64,000 bases of DNA from Cellulomonas sp. PhB143 (GTDB lineage: Bacteria > Actinomycetota > Actinomycetes > Actinomycetales > Cellulomonadaceae): contig NZ_RKIJ01000014.1 in the NCBI RefSeq assembly GCF_003752595.1, forward strand, positions 124,001-188,000, written 5' to 3'. The notes beneath the pieces were generated by a model. The model saw nothing but the letters and a program-made list of their open reading frames with translations. It had not been told where the DNA came from and did no database searches. The translations under genes were made by a program, and so were the position numbers. This document shows, piece by piece, positions 27,061-37,729 of the stretch. How positions within the stretch are numbered: the first letter of the stretch is position 1; each line of letters starts with the position of its first letter.

Positions 27061-28083
27061 ATGCCCCCGGCGACCCCCACGCGCTCGCGCTCGTCCTCCC
27101 GCACCGGCGGCGCCGCCGGCGCGGACTGGCGGGCCGTCGAGCCCGCCCCGCTCGTGCTGGTGCAGGGACCGGAAGGGCTGCTCGCCGACCGGGCGGTGGG
27201 CCGGCTGCTCGAGCTGGTCCGCGAGCGCGACCCCGAGACCGAGCGCGTCGACCTCGAGGCCGCGACCTACGAGGCGGGCATGCTCGCGACCGCCGCCAGC
27301 CCGTCGCTGTTCGGCGAGGCAAAGATCGTCCTCGCGCGCGGCGCCGAGGCGTGCACGGACGCCTTCGTCACGGACTTCGCGGCCTACGCGTCGGCGCCGG
27401 ACCCGGACACGGTCGTCGTCGTCGTGCACGGGGGCGGGCAGCGCGGCAAGAAGCTGCTCGACGCGCTCCGCGCGGCGGACGCGACCGTGGTCCCGTGCGA
27501 GACGATCAAGAAGGACGCGGACAAGGCCGCGTTCGTCTCCGCCGAGTTCCGCGCCGCCTCGCGGCGGGTCGATGCCGGCGCCGTCCGCTCGCTCGTCGAG
27601 GCGCTCGGCAACGACCTGCGCGAGCTCGCGGGCGCCTGCTCCCAGCTGATCACGGACACCACCGGCACGGTGACGCCGGACGTCGTGGACCGCTACTACG
27701 GGGGGCGCGTCGAGGCGACCGGCTTCCGCGTCGCCGACGAGGCAGTGGCCGGCAACTCCGGGGCGGCCGTCGCGCTCCTGCGCCACGCGCTGGCCACGGG
27801 CGCGGACCCGGTGCCGCTCGTCGCGGCGCTCGCGATGAAGCTGCGCGCCCTCGCCAAGGTCGCGGCCATGCGCGGCGGCGGTCCCGCGGCCCGCGAGCTC
27901 GGCCTCGCGCCGTGGCAGGTCGACCGCGCGCAGCGCGAGCTCGCGCGCTGGACCCCGGAGGGCCTGGCGGCCGCGATCCTCGCCGTCGCGCAGGCGGACG
28001 TGGACGTCAAGGGCGGCGGCCGGGACCCGGTCTTCGCGGTCGAGCGCGCGGTGCTGGCGATCGCCGCGCTCGGGGGTCGCTGA
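27061..28083 (+). CDS. holA: DNA polymerase III delta subunit
   Basis: A 340-residue protein with the AAA+-derived delta fold. VLVQGPEGLLADRAVGRLL stands at the N-terminal P-loop-like position. ASPSLFGEAKIVLARG, the beta-clamp contact region, follows. The helical collar is toward the C-terminus (LLRHALATGADPVPLVAALAMKLRALAKV). Delta opens the sliding clamp within the clamp loader. ATG 27061 is preferred because the family start lies there. It follows comEC by four bases, forming the end of comEA-comEC-holA. Confidence 0.93.
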   Translation: MPPATPTRSRSSSRTGGAAGADWRAVEPAPLVLVQGPEGLLADRAVGRLLELVRERDPETERVDLEAATYEAGMLATAASPSLFGEAKIVLARGAEACTDAFVTDFAAYASAPDPDTVVVVVHGGGQRGKKLLDALRAADATVVPCETIKKDADKAAFVSAEFRAASRRVDAGAVRSLVEALGNDLRELAGACSQLITDTTGTVTPDVVDRYYGGRVEATGFRVADEAVAGNSGAAVALLRHALATGADPVPLVAALAMKLRALAKVAAMRGGGPAARELGLAPWQVDRAQRELARWTPEGLAAAILAVAQADVDVKGGGRDPVFAVERAVLAIAALGGR

Positions 28084-28140
28084 CCTGGTCCGGGACGCTG
28101 CGGCGTTGCGCATGCACGAGCGGGTTTTACCTGCAACCGT

Positions 28141-30039
28141 GTGAGCATGACGACCCAACCGAAACCAGCAACCGCCACGATCGCCGCCCAGCAGGCAGCG
28201 CTGAAGCAGAGCCTCCCGTTCGCCGACACCCAGGACTTCGAAGACGCGACACGCGGGCTCCTCGGCCGTCGGGAGCCGAACGCGATCCGCGACGCCGACG
28301 GCACCGTCGTGTGGGACAACGACACGTACGACTTCCTCCAGGGTGACGCCCCGGACACCGCGAACCCGAGCCTGTGGCGCCAGGCCCAGCTGAACGCGAT
28401 CCAGGGCTTGTTCGAGGTTGTCCCGGGTATCTACCAGGTGCGCGGCTTCGACCTGTCGAACGTGACCTTCATCGAGGGCGACGACGGGGTGCTCGTCCTT
28501 GACCCGTTGGTCACGAAGGAGACGTGCGCCGCGGCGCTCGAGCTGTACCGCGAGCACCGGGGAGACCGTCCCGTCACCGGCGTCCTGTTCACCCACCCGC
28601 ACGTGGACCACTTCGGGGGCGTCCGGGGGATCACCACACAGGAGGACGTCGACTCGGGTCGAGTGCCGATCATCGCCCCTGAGCACTTCACCGAGCACGC
28701 CGCGTCGGAGAACGTCTACGCAGGCACCGCGATGGCGCGACGATCCGCGTACATGTTCGGTGCCGCACTGCCGCGCAACCCGCAGGGACAGGTCAGCACC
28801 GGCCTGTCCCAGACGGTGGCGACCGGCAACATCACCCTCATGGCGCCGACGCTGGAGATCACCGAGACCGGGCAGACCGAGACGGTCGACGGCGTCCGGA
28901 TGGTCTTTCAGATGGTGCCCGGCACGGAGGCGCCGGCCGAGTTCATCGTGTACTTCCCGGACCACAAGGCGCTGTGTTCCGCGGAGGACGCGACCCATAC
29001 GCTGCACAACCTGCTCACGCTGCGCGGCGCGTTGGTGCGCGACGCCCACGCTTGGACGAACTACCTCACCGAGACGATCGACCTCTTCGGGGCCGAGGTC
29101 GAGGCCGTCTTCGCGTCGCACCACTGGCCGACGTGGGACAACGAGCGCGTGGTGACGTTCCTCTCCGAGCAGCGCGACCTGTACGCCTACCTGCACGACC
29201 AGACGTTGCGCATGCTCAACCAGGGCTACACCGGACCCGAGATCGCGGAAGAGATCCAGCTGCCGCCGGTGCTCGAGAACGCCTGGCACGCACGCGGCTA
29301 CTACGGCTCGGTGAGCCACAACGTCCGGGCGATCTACCAGCGCTACATGGGCTTCTACGACGGCAACCCCGCGCACCTGTGGCAGCACCCGCCGGTCGAG
29401 CAGGGCAAGCGGTACGTCAAGCTCGCAGGCGGCATCGACTCGATCGTCGAGAACGCCCAGGAGGCGTATGACAAGGGCGACTTCCGCTGGGCGGCGGAGA
29501 TCCTCAGCCACGCCGTGTTCGCCCAGCCCGACCATGCGGCGGCGCGGGATCTGCTGGCGGACACGTTCGAGCAGCTCGGCTACGGCGCGGAGAACGGCGT
29601 GTGGCGCAACATCTACCTCTCGGGCACCACCGAGCTGCGCGAGGGCAAGTTCGGCACTCCGACCGTCTCCGCAGCGCCCGACGTCATCTCCGCGCTCACG
29701 CCGGAGATGCTGTTCGACGCAATCGCGATCCAGATCGATGGCCCGCGCGCGTGGGACGAGAGGCTCACGATCGACGTCGTGCTCACCGACGTCGATGCCC
29801 GCTACCGCCTGCGACTCGCGAACGGGGCGCTCACCTACAGCGCGGCTCCGCAGCAGGGCGACGCCGAGGCCGTGCTCACGACGACGGCGCGGGCACTGCC
29901 GACGCTCGCCACTGGCGCACTGACGGCTGAGCGGCTCACGCGGGCCGGGATCGAGATCACGGGGGACGCTTCTGTGCTCGGGCGTCTCGCGGCGCTGCTC
30001 TCACCGGGCGACGAGGATTTCTCGATCGTCACCCCGTGA
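28141..30039 (+). CDS. Alkylsulfatase, metallo-beta-lactamase fold (SdsA1-like)
   Basis: A 632-residue hydrolase that should cleave alkyl sulfates such as SDS. The MBL metal motif THPHVDHFGG lies at residues 151-160, with later ligands in the EDATHTLHN and ASHHWPTW segments. An alkylsulfatase dimerisation domain (ENAQEAYDKGDFRWAAEILSHAVFAQPDH) follows, then a C-terminal SCP-2-like lipid-binding domain (ALTPEMLFDAIAIQIDGPRAW onward). No signal peptide is visible. It interrupts the usual holA-rpsT adjacency and uses more A/T-ending codons (TTG, GAT, TAT) than its neighbours, suggesting later acquisition. GTG 28141 or ATG 28147 could be the start; neither has a clear Shine-Dalgarno. Confidence 0.93.
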   Translation: MSMTTQPKPATATIAAQQAALKQSLPFADTQDFEDATRGLLGRREPNAIRDADGTVVWDNDTYDFLQGDAPDTANPSLWRQAQLNAIQGLFEVVPGIYQVRGFDLSNVTFIEGDDGVLVLDPLVTKETCAAALELYREHRGDRPVTGVLFTHPHVDHFGGVRGITTQEDVDSGRVPIIAPEHFTEHAASENVYAGTAMARRSAYMFGAALPRNPQGQVSTGLSQTVATGNITLMAPTLEITETGQTETVDGVRMVFQMVPGTEAPAEFIVYFPDHKALCSAEDATHTLHNLLTLRGALVRDAHAWTNYLTETIDLFGAEVEAVFASHHWPTWDNERVVTFLSEQRDLYAYLHDQTLRMLNQGYTGPEIAEEIQLPPVLENAWHARGYYGSVSHNVRAIYQRYMGFYDGNPAHLWQHPPVEQGKRYVKLAGGIDSIVENAQEAYDKGDFRWAAEILSHAVFAQPDHAAARDLLADTFEQLGYGAENGVWRNIYLSGTTELREGKFGTPTVSAAPDVISALTPEMLFDAIAIQIDGPRAWDERLTIDVVLTDVDARYRLRLANGALTYSAAPQQGDAEAVLTTTARALPTLATGALTAERLTRAGIEITGDASVLGRLAALLSPGDEDFSIVTP

Positions 30040-30090
30040 TCCCGTGATCCCGGGGTGCGCGGCGCCTCGCGCGCCGCGCACCCCGCCACG

Positions 30091-30130
30091 CACGAGAGGC
30101 ACCGTCCCTGCAGGGACGGTGCCTCTCGTG
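30091..30130. terminator. Perfect 40-bp palindrome between alkylsulfatase and rpsT
   Basis: Two 20-base arms meet at CTGCAG (30108-30113) with no loop, between convergent genes. It is probably a bidirectional terminator serving rpsT, although no clear T-run is visible. A second GC stem (GGCGCCTCGCGCGCC) precedes it at 30061-30075. Confidence 0.65.
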
Positions 30131-30179
30131 GTGGAGCGGGTGCCCTCGCCCGGTCGAGGACCGGGCGACGGGCGGACGA

Positions 30180-30440
30180 TCAGAGCGCGTTGACCGACTT
30201 CGCGAGCGCCGACTTGCGGTTCGCGGCCTGGTTCTGGTGGATGACGCCCTTCGAGACCGCCTTGTCGAGCTTCTTCGAGGCGGAGGCGAGCGCGGTGCTC
30301 GCGGCGTCCTTGTCGCCCGCGGCGACGGCCTCGCGGACGCGACGGACGTGCGTCTTGAGCTCGGACTTCACGGCCTTGTTGCGCAGGCGCGACTTCTCGT
30401 TCGTCTTGATGCGCTTGATCTGAGACTTGATGTTTGCCAC
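30180..30440 (-). CDS. rpsT: 30S ribosomal protein S20
   Basis: An 86-residue basic helical protein. [28 protein letters not shown] and the C-terminal [23 protein letters not shown] are the S20 signatures. It binds 16S rRNA early in small-subunit assembly. The GTG start at 30440 has AGGAG about nine bases upstream (minus strand). A TATCGT -10 candidate (30580-30585, minus strand) would leave an untranslated leader of about 130 bases, room for feedback control by S20, but no specific RNA fold was confirmed. The gene is monocistronic. Confidence 0.96.
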   Translation of the reverse strand: MANIKSQIKRIKTNEKSRLRNKAVKSELKTHVRRVREAVAAGDKDAASTALASASKKLDKAVSKGVIHQNQAANRKSALAKSVNAL

Positions 30441-30625
30441 GTTCAGGGACTCCTGGTGTGTTCGCCGAAGCGATCGAATAGGTCGTAGAGGGCGGTCACA
30501 GCTCCGGGACTGGGGGTGGGGAACCCGCGGAGAGGAGCTGGGACAGTGCCCGCCGACCTGGGCGGACACGCGACCCCCAACGATACCAGCATCCCGAGCG
30601 TGCCCGGAGGCCCTCGTCCGCGACG

Positions 30626-31162
30626 TCAGTGACCGTGAGCGCGCAGCCCCGCGACGACCCGGTCGAAGGTCGCGCGCGGCAGGATCGCGCCCTCGCGCCG
30701 CACGGCCGCGGGGTCGATCCGCACGACGCGGTCGAGCCGCACCTCGCTCGCGCGGCCCTGCCCGTCCCAGGCTCCGGCGCCCACGTCCATCCAGTAGCGC
30801 CCCCAGCGGGCCTCCTGCGCGGCGTCGAGGTCGTGGTCCTTGCTCGTGAGCATCAGGCCGAGCAGCCACGCGCCGTCGCGCCCGACGACGAGCACGGGGC
30901 GGTCCTTGCCGCGGGCGTGGTCGTCCTCGTAGGGCACCCACGTCCACACGACCTCGCCCGGGTCGGCGTCGCCGTCCAGGCGGGGGGAGTACTCGGGGCG
31001 CAGCGTGCCGGCGAAGTCGCCGGGGTAGGCGGGCACCGTGCCCGACGTCGCCCGGCGCCCTGCGGGCGGCGAGGCGACCCCGGGAGCGGGGGTGCGTCGT
31101 CGGCCACCGGTGAGGGTGCGGACGAGGGAGGACAGGGCCCGGGACCATCGGTTGCTCGGCAC
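30626..31162 (-). CDS. MazF/PemK-like domain protein, no antitoxin partner
   Basis: A 178-residue protein. A basic, disordered N-terminus (to about residue 45) precedes a PemK/MazF-type beta-barrel: [41 protein letters not shown] and the C-terminal [23 protein letters not shown]. The family includes mRNA interferases, but no small antitoxin gene is seen on either side, and upstream the next gene is divergent. Such solitary actinobacterial homologues may not be toxins. It sits between rpsT (same strand) and the ArsR gene (divergent). Confidence 0.78.
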   Translation of the reverse strand: MPSNRWSRALSSLVRTLTGGRRRTPAPGVASPPAGRRATSGTVPAYPGDFAGTLRPEYSPRLDGDADPGEVVWTWVPYEDDHARGKDRPVLVVGRDGAWLLGLMLTSKDHDLDAAQEARWGRYWMDVGAGAWDGQGRASEVRLDRVVRIDPAAVRREGAILPRATFDRVVAGLRAHGH

Positions 31163-31226
31163 GCGGGAAATCTACGGCACGTCCCGGGAGCGGCGGACCT
31201 CTTGCGGCGGCGCGCGACCACGCGTA

Positions 31227-31250
31227 ACGTACAACAACATGGTTGTACGT
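31227..31250. promoter_or_regulatory. Operator overlapping the ArsR start codon
   Basis: The inverted repeat ACGTACAAC (31227-31235) and GTTGTACGT (31242-31250), with a 6-base spacer, contains the ATG at 31239 and abuts the TAACGT -10 (31225-31230). Binding here would block a leaderless transcript. Confidence 0.7.
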
Positions 31251-31601
31251 CAGGACGGGCCGGACACGATGGACGACGCAGAGGTCGACCGCATCTTCCA
31301 GGCGCTCGCGGACGCCACGCGGCGTGACGTCGTCGTGCGGGTGATGCGGGAGGGGGAGTCGGTCACGGCGCTCGCCCGCCGGTACGCGATGTCCTTCGCG
31401 GCCGTGCAGCGCCACGTCGCGGTGCTGGAGCGCGCCGGGCTCGTCCGCAAGGAACGCCACGGGCGCGAGCAGATCGTCCGCGGCGACGTCACGACCGTGC
31501 GAGCCGCCACCCGGCTGCTCGAGGAGTACGAGGAGATCTGGCGCGGTCGCGTGACCCGCATGGAGACCCTCCTCGCCGAACCCGAAGGGGAAGTGCCATG
31601 A
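31239..31601 (+). CDS. ArsR/SdpR-family repressor
   Basis: A 120-residue winged-helix regulator. [59 protein letters not shown] spans the HTH, and [13 protein letters not shown] forms the wing. There are no metal-binding cysteines. ATG 31239 is eight bases after TAACGT and lies inside a perfect 9+9 palindrome, consistent with a leaderless, autorepressed mRNA. It overlaps the SRPBCC gene by four bases. ArsR-SRPBCC pairs are common; the inducer is unknown. Confidence 0.87.
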   Translation: MVVRQDGPDTMDDAEVDRIFQALADATRRDVVVRVMREGESVTALARRYAMSFAAVQRHVAVLERAGLVRKERHGREQIVRGDVTTVRAATRLLEEYEEIWRGRVTRMETLLAEPEGEVP

Positions 31602-32086
31602 GCGTGGTCAGCACGAGCAAGGACACCGAGAACCTCACCCTGACGATCGTCTCGGAGCTGGCCGCCCCGCCGGCCGCCGTGTGGCGCCTGTGGTCCGACC
31701 CGCGCCGGCTCGAGCGCTGGTGGGGCCCGCCGACCTGGCCGGCGACGTTCGTCGACCACGACCTGCGCCCGGGCGGCGCGGCGCGCTACTACATGACGGG
31801 GCCGGAGGGGGACAAGGCCGGGGGCTGGTGGCGGTTCGTCGCCGTCGACGAGCCGCGCTCGCTGGAGTTCGAGGACGGCTTCTCGGACGCCGACGGCGAG
31901 CCGGACCCGAGCATGCCCGTCACCCGGGCCCGGGTCGACCTCGAGGAGATCGACGGCGGGACGCGCATGAGCGTGGTCTCGACCTTCGCCAGCGCCGAGG
32001 AGCTCGAGAAGCTCGCGGCGATGGGCATGGTCGAGGGCATGACCCTGGCGATGGGGCAGATGGACGCGATCGTCGCCGAGGACTGA
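31598..32086 (+). CDS. SRPBCC (AHSA1-type) domain protein
   Basis: A 162-residue START/Bet-v-1-like fold. [37 protein letters not shown] is the typical AHSA1 opening, and [12 protein letters not shown] and [12 protein letters not shown] complete the hydrophobic pocket. Family members bind small hydrophobic ligands or act as chaperone cofactors. ATGA overlap with the ArsR gene shows co-transcription and probably shared ligand control. The ligand is unknown. Confidence 0.88.
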   Translation: MSVVSTSKDTENLTLTIVSELAAPPAAVWRLWSDPRRLERWWGPPTWPATFVDHDLRPGGAARYYMTGPEGDKAGGWWRFVAVDEPRSLEFEDGFSDADGEPDPSMPVTRARVDLEEIDGGTRMSVVSTFASAEELEKLAAMGMVEGMTLAMGQMDAIVAED

Positions 32087-32088
32087 CC

Positions 32089-32934
32089 TCAGGGGGTCAG
32101 CGCGCTCCCGAGGACCGCGTCGAGGACGCCGGCGTCGCCCTCCGTCGCGAGTGCGGCGCCCGCGTCGTGCAGGTCGACGCGGTGCCACAGCAGGAGGGCC
32201 AGCGAGCGCGCCGGCCCGGCGACGGCGGCGTCGGCCGGGAGGCCGGCGCCGCCGCTCTGCGCACCGGCCTGCCCGCTGGCCTGCCCGCCGATCCGCCAGC
32301 CGAGGGCGACGTCGGTCGCGCGGAGGTCGACGCTCCCGGCCGGCGCGCCCGTGCGACCGAGCCGCACCTGGCGCGGGTGGAGCACCGTGACGACCTCGTC
32401 CACCGCGTCGGCCCACACCGCCGGCGACGCGGCGTATGCGGGCGGTGCTGCGTCGTCGGGCACCGTGCCGGCAGGGCCGTGCCCGTCGGGACGGTCCCGG
32501 ACGGCTCCCCGCAGGTCCTCGAGGTGCACGAGGGTCTCGTGCAGCTGGCGCCGCCACCAGAACGACGCCGGGCCGCGGCCGTCGAGGGTGACGGCGGGGG
32601 AGCCGGCCGGCAGCCCGGCGAGCGTCGAGCGCAGGTGTTCGGCCGCCCAGCGGTAGAAGCGCACGAGGGAGACGGTGTCCCGCGGGCGCACCGGGTCCGC
32701 GGACTCCAGGACGACGCCGACGGCCATCGCCGCGGCCCACCAGTGGGTCTGGCCGAGGTGCAGCGCCAGGTCGGCCACCCGCCACTCGCAGCCGGGGAGC
32801 GCGAGGGGCGCCTCCGGGTCCGCCGACTCGAGCGCCACGGCGAACGCCTCCTGGGCGCGGGCGAGCTCGGCGAGCGGATCGATCGGGCACGCCGCGGGCG
32901 GCGCGAGGGGCGACGGGTCGGGGCTGGCCGGCAT
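32089..32934 (-). CDS. Maleylpyruvate isomerase-family, mycothiol-dependent-type enzyme
   Basis: A 281-residue DinB/MDMPI-fold protein. The N-terminal four-helix bundle has [20 protein letters not shown] with a conserved His, [17 protein letters not shown] with the metal-binding H-x3-H, and a later [15 protein letters not shown]-terminal domain. Relatives use mycothiol as cofactor for isomerase or transferase reactions, but the substrate here cannot be inferred. ATG 32934 was chosen; a GTG at 32952 is also possible. It is divergent from lepA, with overlapping promoter space. Confidence 0.83.
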   Translation of the reverse strand: MPASPDPSPLAPPAACPIDPLAELARAQEAFAVALESADPEAPLALPGCEWRVADLALHLGQTHWWAAAMAVGVVLESADPVRPRDTVSLVRFYRWAAEHLRSTLAGLPAGSPAVTLDGRGPASFWWRRQLHETLVHLEDLRGAVRDRPDGHGPAGTVPDDAAPPAYAASPAVWADAVDEVVTVLHPRQVRLGRTGAPAGSVDLRATDVALGWRIGGQASGQAGAQSGGAGLPADAAVAGPARSLALLLWHRVDLHDAGAALATEGDAGVLDAVLGSALTP

Positions 32935-32988
32935 GGGAGAATGGTGCACCACCGCCCGCCCGCCGACGAGTCCCGGAGCACCCCCGAG

Positions 32989-34905
<1,917 letters not shown>

Positions 34906-34912
34906 CGCGCGC

Positions 34913-36232
34913 GTGAGCCCAGCCCTGCCCGACGGCGAGGCCGCGCCCGCCGACGGGTCGTTGCCCCGGGGGCTCGCCGGGCCGCGCACGAGCGCCTTCG
35001 GGGTCTACCTGCACGTGCCGTTCTGCTCGGTGCGCTGCGGCTACTGCGACTTCAACACGTACACCGCCGCGGAGCTCGGCGGCGGCGCGAACCAGGTCGC
35101 GTACGCCTCCACGGCGCTGCGCGAGATCGCGCTCGCGGGCCGCGTGATGCGCGAGGCCGGGCTCCCCGGGCGCGTCGCGTCCACCGTCTTCGTGGGCGGT
35201 GGCACCCCGACCATGCTCCCGGCGGGCGACCTGGTGCGGATGCTCGACGGCGTGCGCGACACGTGGGGCCTGGCGCCGGACGCGGAGGTCACGACGGAGG
35301 CCAACCCGGACTCGGTCACGCCGGCCTCGCTGGCCGAGCTCGCCGCCGGCGGGTTCACGCGCGTCTCGTTCGGCATGCAGTCCGCCGTGCCGCACGTGCT
35401 CGCCACGCTCGAGCGGACGCACGACCCGGCGCGCGTGCCCGACGTCGTCCGCTGGGCCCGCGACGCCGGCCTCGCCGTCTCGCTCGACCTCATCTACGGC
35501 ACGCCCGGGGAGAGCCTGGACGACTGGCGCACGAGCCTCGACACGGTGCTCGAGACGGGCGTGGACCACGTCTCGGCCTACGCCCTCGTCGTGGAGCCCG
35601 GCACCAAGATGGCGGCGCAGGTCCGCCGGGGCGAGATCACGCTGCCCGACGGCGACGACCAGGCCGCGAAGTACGAGCTCGCCGACGAGGTGCTCACCGC
35701 CGCGGGGCTCGGGTGGTACGAGGTCTCGAACTGGGCGCGCACGCCCGCGCACGCGTGCCGGCACAACCTCGCCTACTGGCGCGGCGACGACTGGTGGGGC
35801 GTCGGTCCCGGCGCGCACTCCTACCTCGGGGCCCCGGCGGGCCGTGCGGACGACGGCGCGGGCCCGGACGGCGCGGGCCCGGACGGCGCGGGCCCGGACG
35901 GCGCGGGCCCGGACGTCGGGGCGGGCGTGCGCTTCTGGAACGTCAAGCACCCCCGCCGGTACGCGGCGGCGCTCGAGCAGGGCCTGAGCCCGGCCGCGGG
36001 CCGGGAGGTCCTCGACGACGACGCCGCCCACCTCGAGCGCGTGATGCTCGGCGTCCGGCTGCGCCAGGGGCTCGACCTGGCGGTGCTCGACCCGGCGGGC
36101 CGCCGCGCCGTCGCCGGGCTCGTCGCCTCCGGGCTGCTCGACGGCCGCGCGGCCGTCGCGGGCCGCGCGCTGCTGACGCTGCGCGGTCGCCTCCTCGCGG
36201 ACGCCGTCGTGCGCGAGCTGGTGACCGGGTGA
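34913..36232 (+). CDS. hemW: HemW, radical SAM heme chaperone
   Basis: A 439-residue protein often misnamed HemN. The radical SAM cluster motif C-x3-C-x2-C is CSVRCGYC, near residues 38-45 in VYLHVPFCSVRCGYCDFN. VGGGTPTML and EANPDSVT are SAM-binding motifs, and the HemN_C domain is C-terminal. HemW binds heme and inserts it into respiratory enzymes. A 15-bp unit repeated four times (35852-35911) encodes DGAGP four times at about residues 314-333, an apparent lineage-specific loop. GTG 34913 starts seven bases after the lepA stop. It overlaps the next gene by GTGA. Confidence 0.94.
   Translation: MSPALPDGEAAPADGSLPRGLAGPRTSAFGVYLHVPFCSVRCGYCDFNTYTAAELGGGANQVAYASTALREIALAGRVMREAGLPGRVASTVFVGGGTPTMLPAGDLVRMLDGVRDTWGLAPDAEVTTEANPDSVTPASLAELAAGGFTRVSFGMQSAVPHVLATLERTHDPARVPDVVRWARDAGLAVSLDLIYGTPGESLDDWRTSLDTVLETGVDHVSAYALVVEPGTKMAAQVRRGEITLPDGDDQAAKYELADEVLTAAGLGWYEVSNWARTPAHACRHNLAYWRGDDWWGVGPGAHSYLGAPAGRADDGAGPDGAGPDGAGPDGAGPDVGAGVRFWNVKHPRRYAAALEQGLSPAAGREVLDDDAAHLERVMLGVRLRQGLDLAVLDPAGRRAVAGLVASGLLDGRAAVAGRALLTLRGRLLADAVVRELVTG
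35852..35911. repeat. 15-bp x 4 tandem repeat in hemW
   Basis: Four exact copies of GACGGCGCGGGCCCG encode DGAGP repeats in a surface loop. The unit length is a multiple of three, so copy-number change would keep the frame. Confidence 0.9.
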
Positions 36233-36933
36233 CGCCGGTCCCGCCCGCGGCGGGTGCGTCGTCGGGCACCAGCGGGACGCCCGGCCGGCTGCGCGTCCGG
36301 GAGGCCGTGTCCTACGGTCTCGCGGCGTTCGCACGCAACCCGCGCCCGTGGGTCCTCGCGGTGCTGACGCTGGCCGCCGCGGAGGTCGCCTGGGGGGTGC
36401 TCACCGGCGGCTGGACCGGGCTCGACCACCTGGTCGCCGGGGACACGGGGGACTACCTGCTCGCCACGACGGGTCTGCCGGCCTACCTCGCGCTCGTGGG
36501 CGGCGCGGTGCTCTCGTATCTCGCCGGCGCCGTCCTCACCCGGGGCGCGCTGGCCGAGACGGCGGGCACGCGCCCCCGGCTCGGGACGTTCTTCCGGCTC
36601 GAGAGCGTGCTCCAGCTGCTGGTGGCGGGGCTGTTCCTGGGGATCGGCACGACGGTGGGGCTGCTGCTCCTCGTGGTGCCGGGGCTGCTCGTGCTGCTGT
36701 TCACCTGCTTCACGTTCTTCCTGGTGCTCGAGGTCGAGGTCTCGGCGTCCGACGCGCTGGCGGCGAGCGCGCGGCTGGTGCGCCGCAACCTCGCCCCGGT
36801 GGCCGGGCTGCTGGCGGCGCTGGTCGGGATCAACCTGCTCGGCGCCCTGGCGCTCGGGCTCGGGCTGCTCGTGACGATCCCGGTCTCGTACCTCGCGGTG
36901 GGTCGTGCCTACCGGACGCTGACCGGGCGCTGA
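36229..36933 (+). CDS. Polytopic membrane protein of unknown function
   Basis: A 234-residue integral membrane protein with about five to six hydrophobic segments (VLAVLTLAAAEVAWGVL, YLALVGGAVLSYLAGAVL, VLQLLVAGLFLGIGTTVG, LLVVPGLLVLLFTCF and the C-terminal pair). The PGLLVLLFTCFTFFLVLEVE-SASDALAASARLVRRN pattern resembles the membrane domains next to glycerophosphodiesterases, but no catalytic domain is present. GTG 36229 overlaps the hemW stop, so it is co-translated. I cannot assign a function. Confidence 0.75.
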   Translation: MTPVPPAAGASSGTSGTPGRLRVREAVSYGLAAFARNPRPWVLAVLTLAAAEVAWGVLTGGWTGLDHLVAGDTGDYLLATTGLPAYLALVGGAVLSYLAGAVLTRGALAETAGTRPRLGTFFRLESVLQLLVAGLFLGIGTTVGLLLLVVPGLLVLLFTCFTFFLVLEVEVSASDALAASARLVRRNLAPVAGLLAALVGINLLGALALGLGLLVTIPVSYLAVGRAYRTLTGR

Positions 36934-37043
36934 CCGGGAGAGCCTCGCCCGAGCCGACCCTCGCGCGCGGCGGGCGGTGCGTCGCTACCGTGGGTCGCAA
37001 GTGGCGTCCGTCACGTCGTCGCCGTCCCTCAGCAGGAGGAACC

Positions 37044-37589
37044 ATGTCCGAGAACCCGCCGTACCCGCCGCAGGGCCCTCCCTCGGACCCGTACCGCCCG
37101 GACGGCCCCGGCCCCGGGCCCGGCCCTGGCGCGCACGACCCCTACGCCGGGTCGCCGGCCGGCCCGAACCCCGGTGGCGGTGGGGGGTACCAGCCCCCGC
37201 AGCCCCCGCCCGGCGGCTACCAGGGTGGACCCGGCGGCCACCCGGAGCCGCCGCGCTTCGACGCCGCGCAGCTCGGCAACGACCTGCAGGGGGACGCGAA
37301 GGGCCTGATGGGCTCGCTGTTCGACTTCTCGTTCACCAACTACGTCACGCCGAAGGTCGTGCGCATCGTCTACGTGATCGGCATGGTGCTCATCGCGCTC
37401 GGCTGGCTGATCGCGCTGATCTCCGCGTTCGCCCACGAGTGGTGGGCCGGTCTGCTGGTGCTGATCATCGGCCCGATCTTCGCGCTGCTCTACCTGATCC
37501 TCTTCCGGATCCTGCTGGAGTTCTACGTCGCCATCGTCCAGACGGCGGAGACGATCCAGAAGTACGCGCACCGCGACGGCATCCGCTGA
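37044..37589 (+). CDS. DUF4282-like membrane protein with Pro/Gly-rich N-terminus
   Basis: A 181-residue protein. Residues 1-75 are low-complexity (Pro, Gly, Tyr and Gln-rich, repeated PGPGPG and GGYQ), likely disordered and cytoplasmic. Residues about 90-170 hold DFSFTNYVTPKVVRIVYVIGMVLIALGWL and a second TM hairpin, the pattern of DUF4282 proteins, ending in a short charged tail. ATG 37044 has AGGAGGA at 37034-37040. Function unknown. A hairpin (37628-37671) follows. Confidence 0.8.
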   Translation: MSENPPYPPQGPPSDPYRPDGPGPGPGPGAHDPYAGSPAGPNPGGGGGYQPPQPPPGGYQGGPGGHPEPPRFDAAQLGNDLQGDAKGLMGSLFDFSFTNYVTPKVVRIVYVIGMVLIALGWLIALISAFAHEWWAGLLVLIIGPIFALLYLILFRILLEFYVAIVQTAETIQKYAHRDGIR

Positions 37590-37627
37590 GCGTCCGGTGA
37601 GCGTCGCCGAGCGCGCCGGCTCAGGGC

Positions 37628-37671
37628 GGGACGCCGGGCGCGGGAACAGAACCCCCGTGCCCGGCGTTCCC
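37628..37671 (+). terminator. GC-rich hairpin after DUF4282-like gene
   Basis: GGGACGCCGGGCGCGGG pairs with the complement ending in GGCGTTCCC around the loop AACAGAA. It is a likely terminator before the LLM oxidoreductase promoter region. Confidence 0.6.
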
Positions 37672-37729
37672 GGCCACGTGCACGCAGGCACGCTGCACAC
37701 GGCACAGGGGTGAAGGGCGCGGGAGCGAC

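Noticed and set aside
30626-31162. Complete toxin-antitoxin module
   Set aside because: No upstream antitoxin gene was found; only the MazF-like gene is supported.
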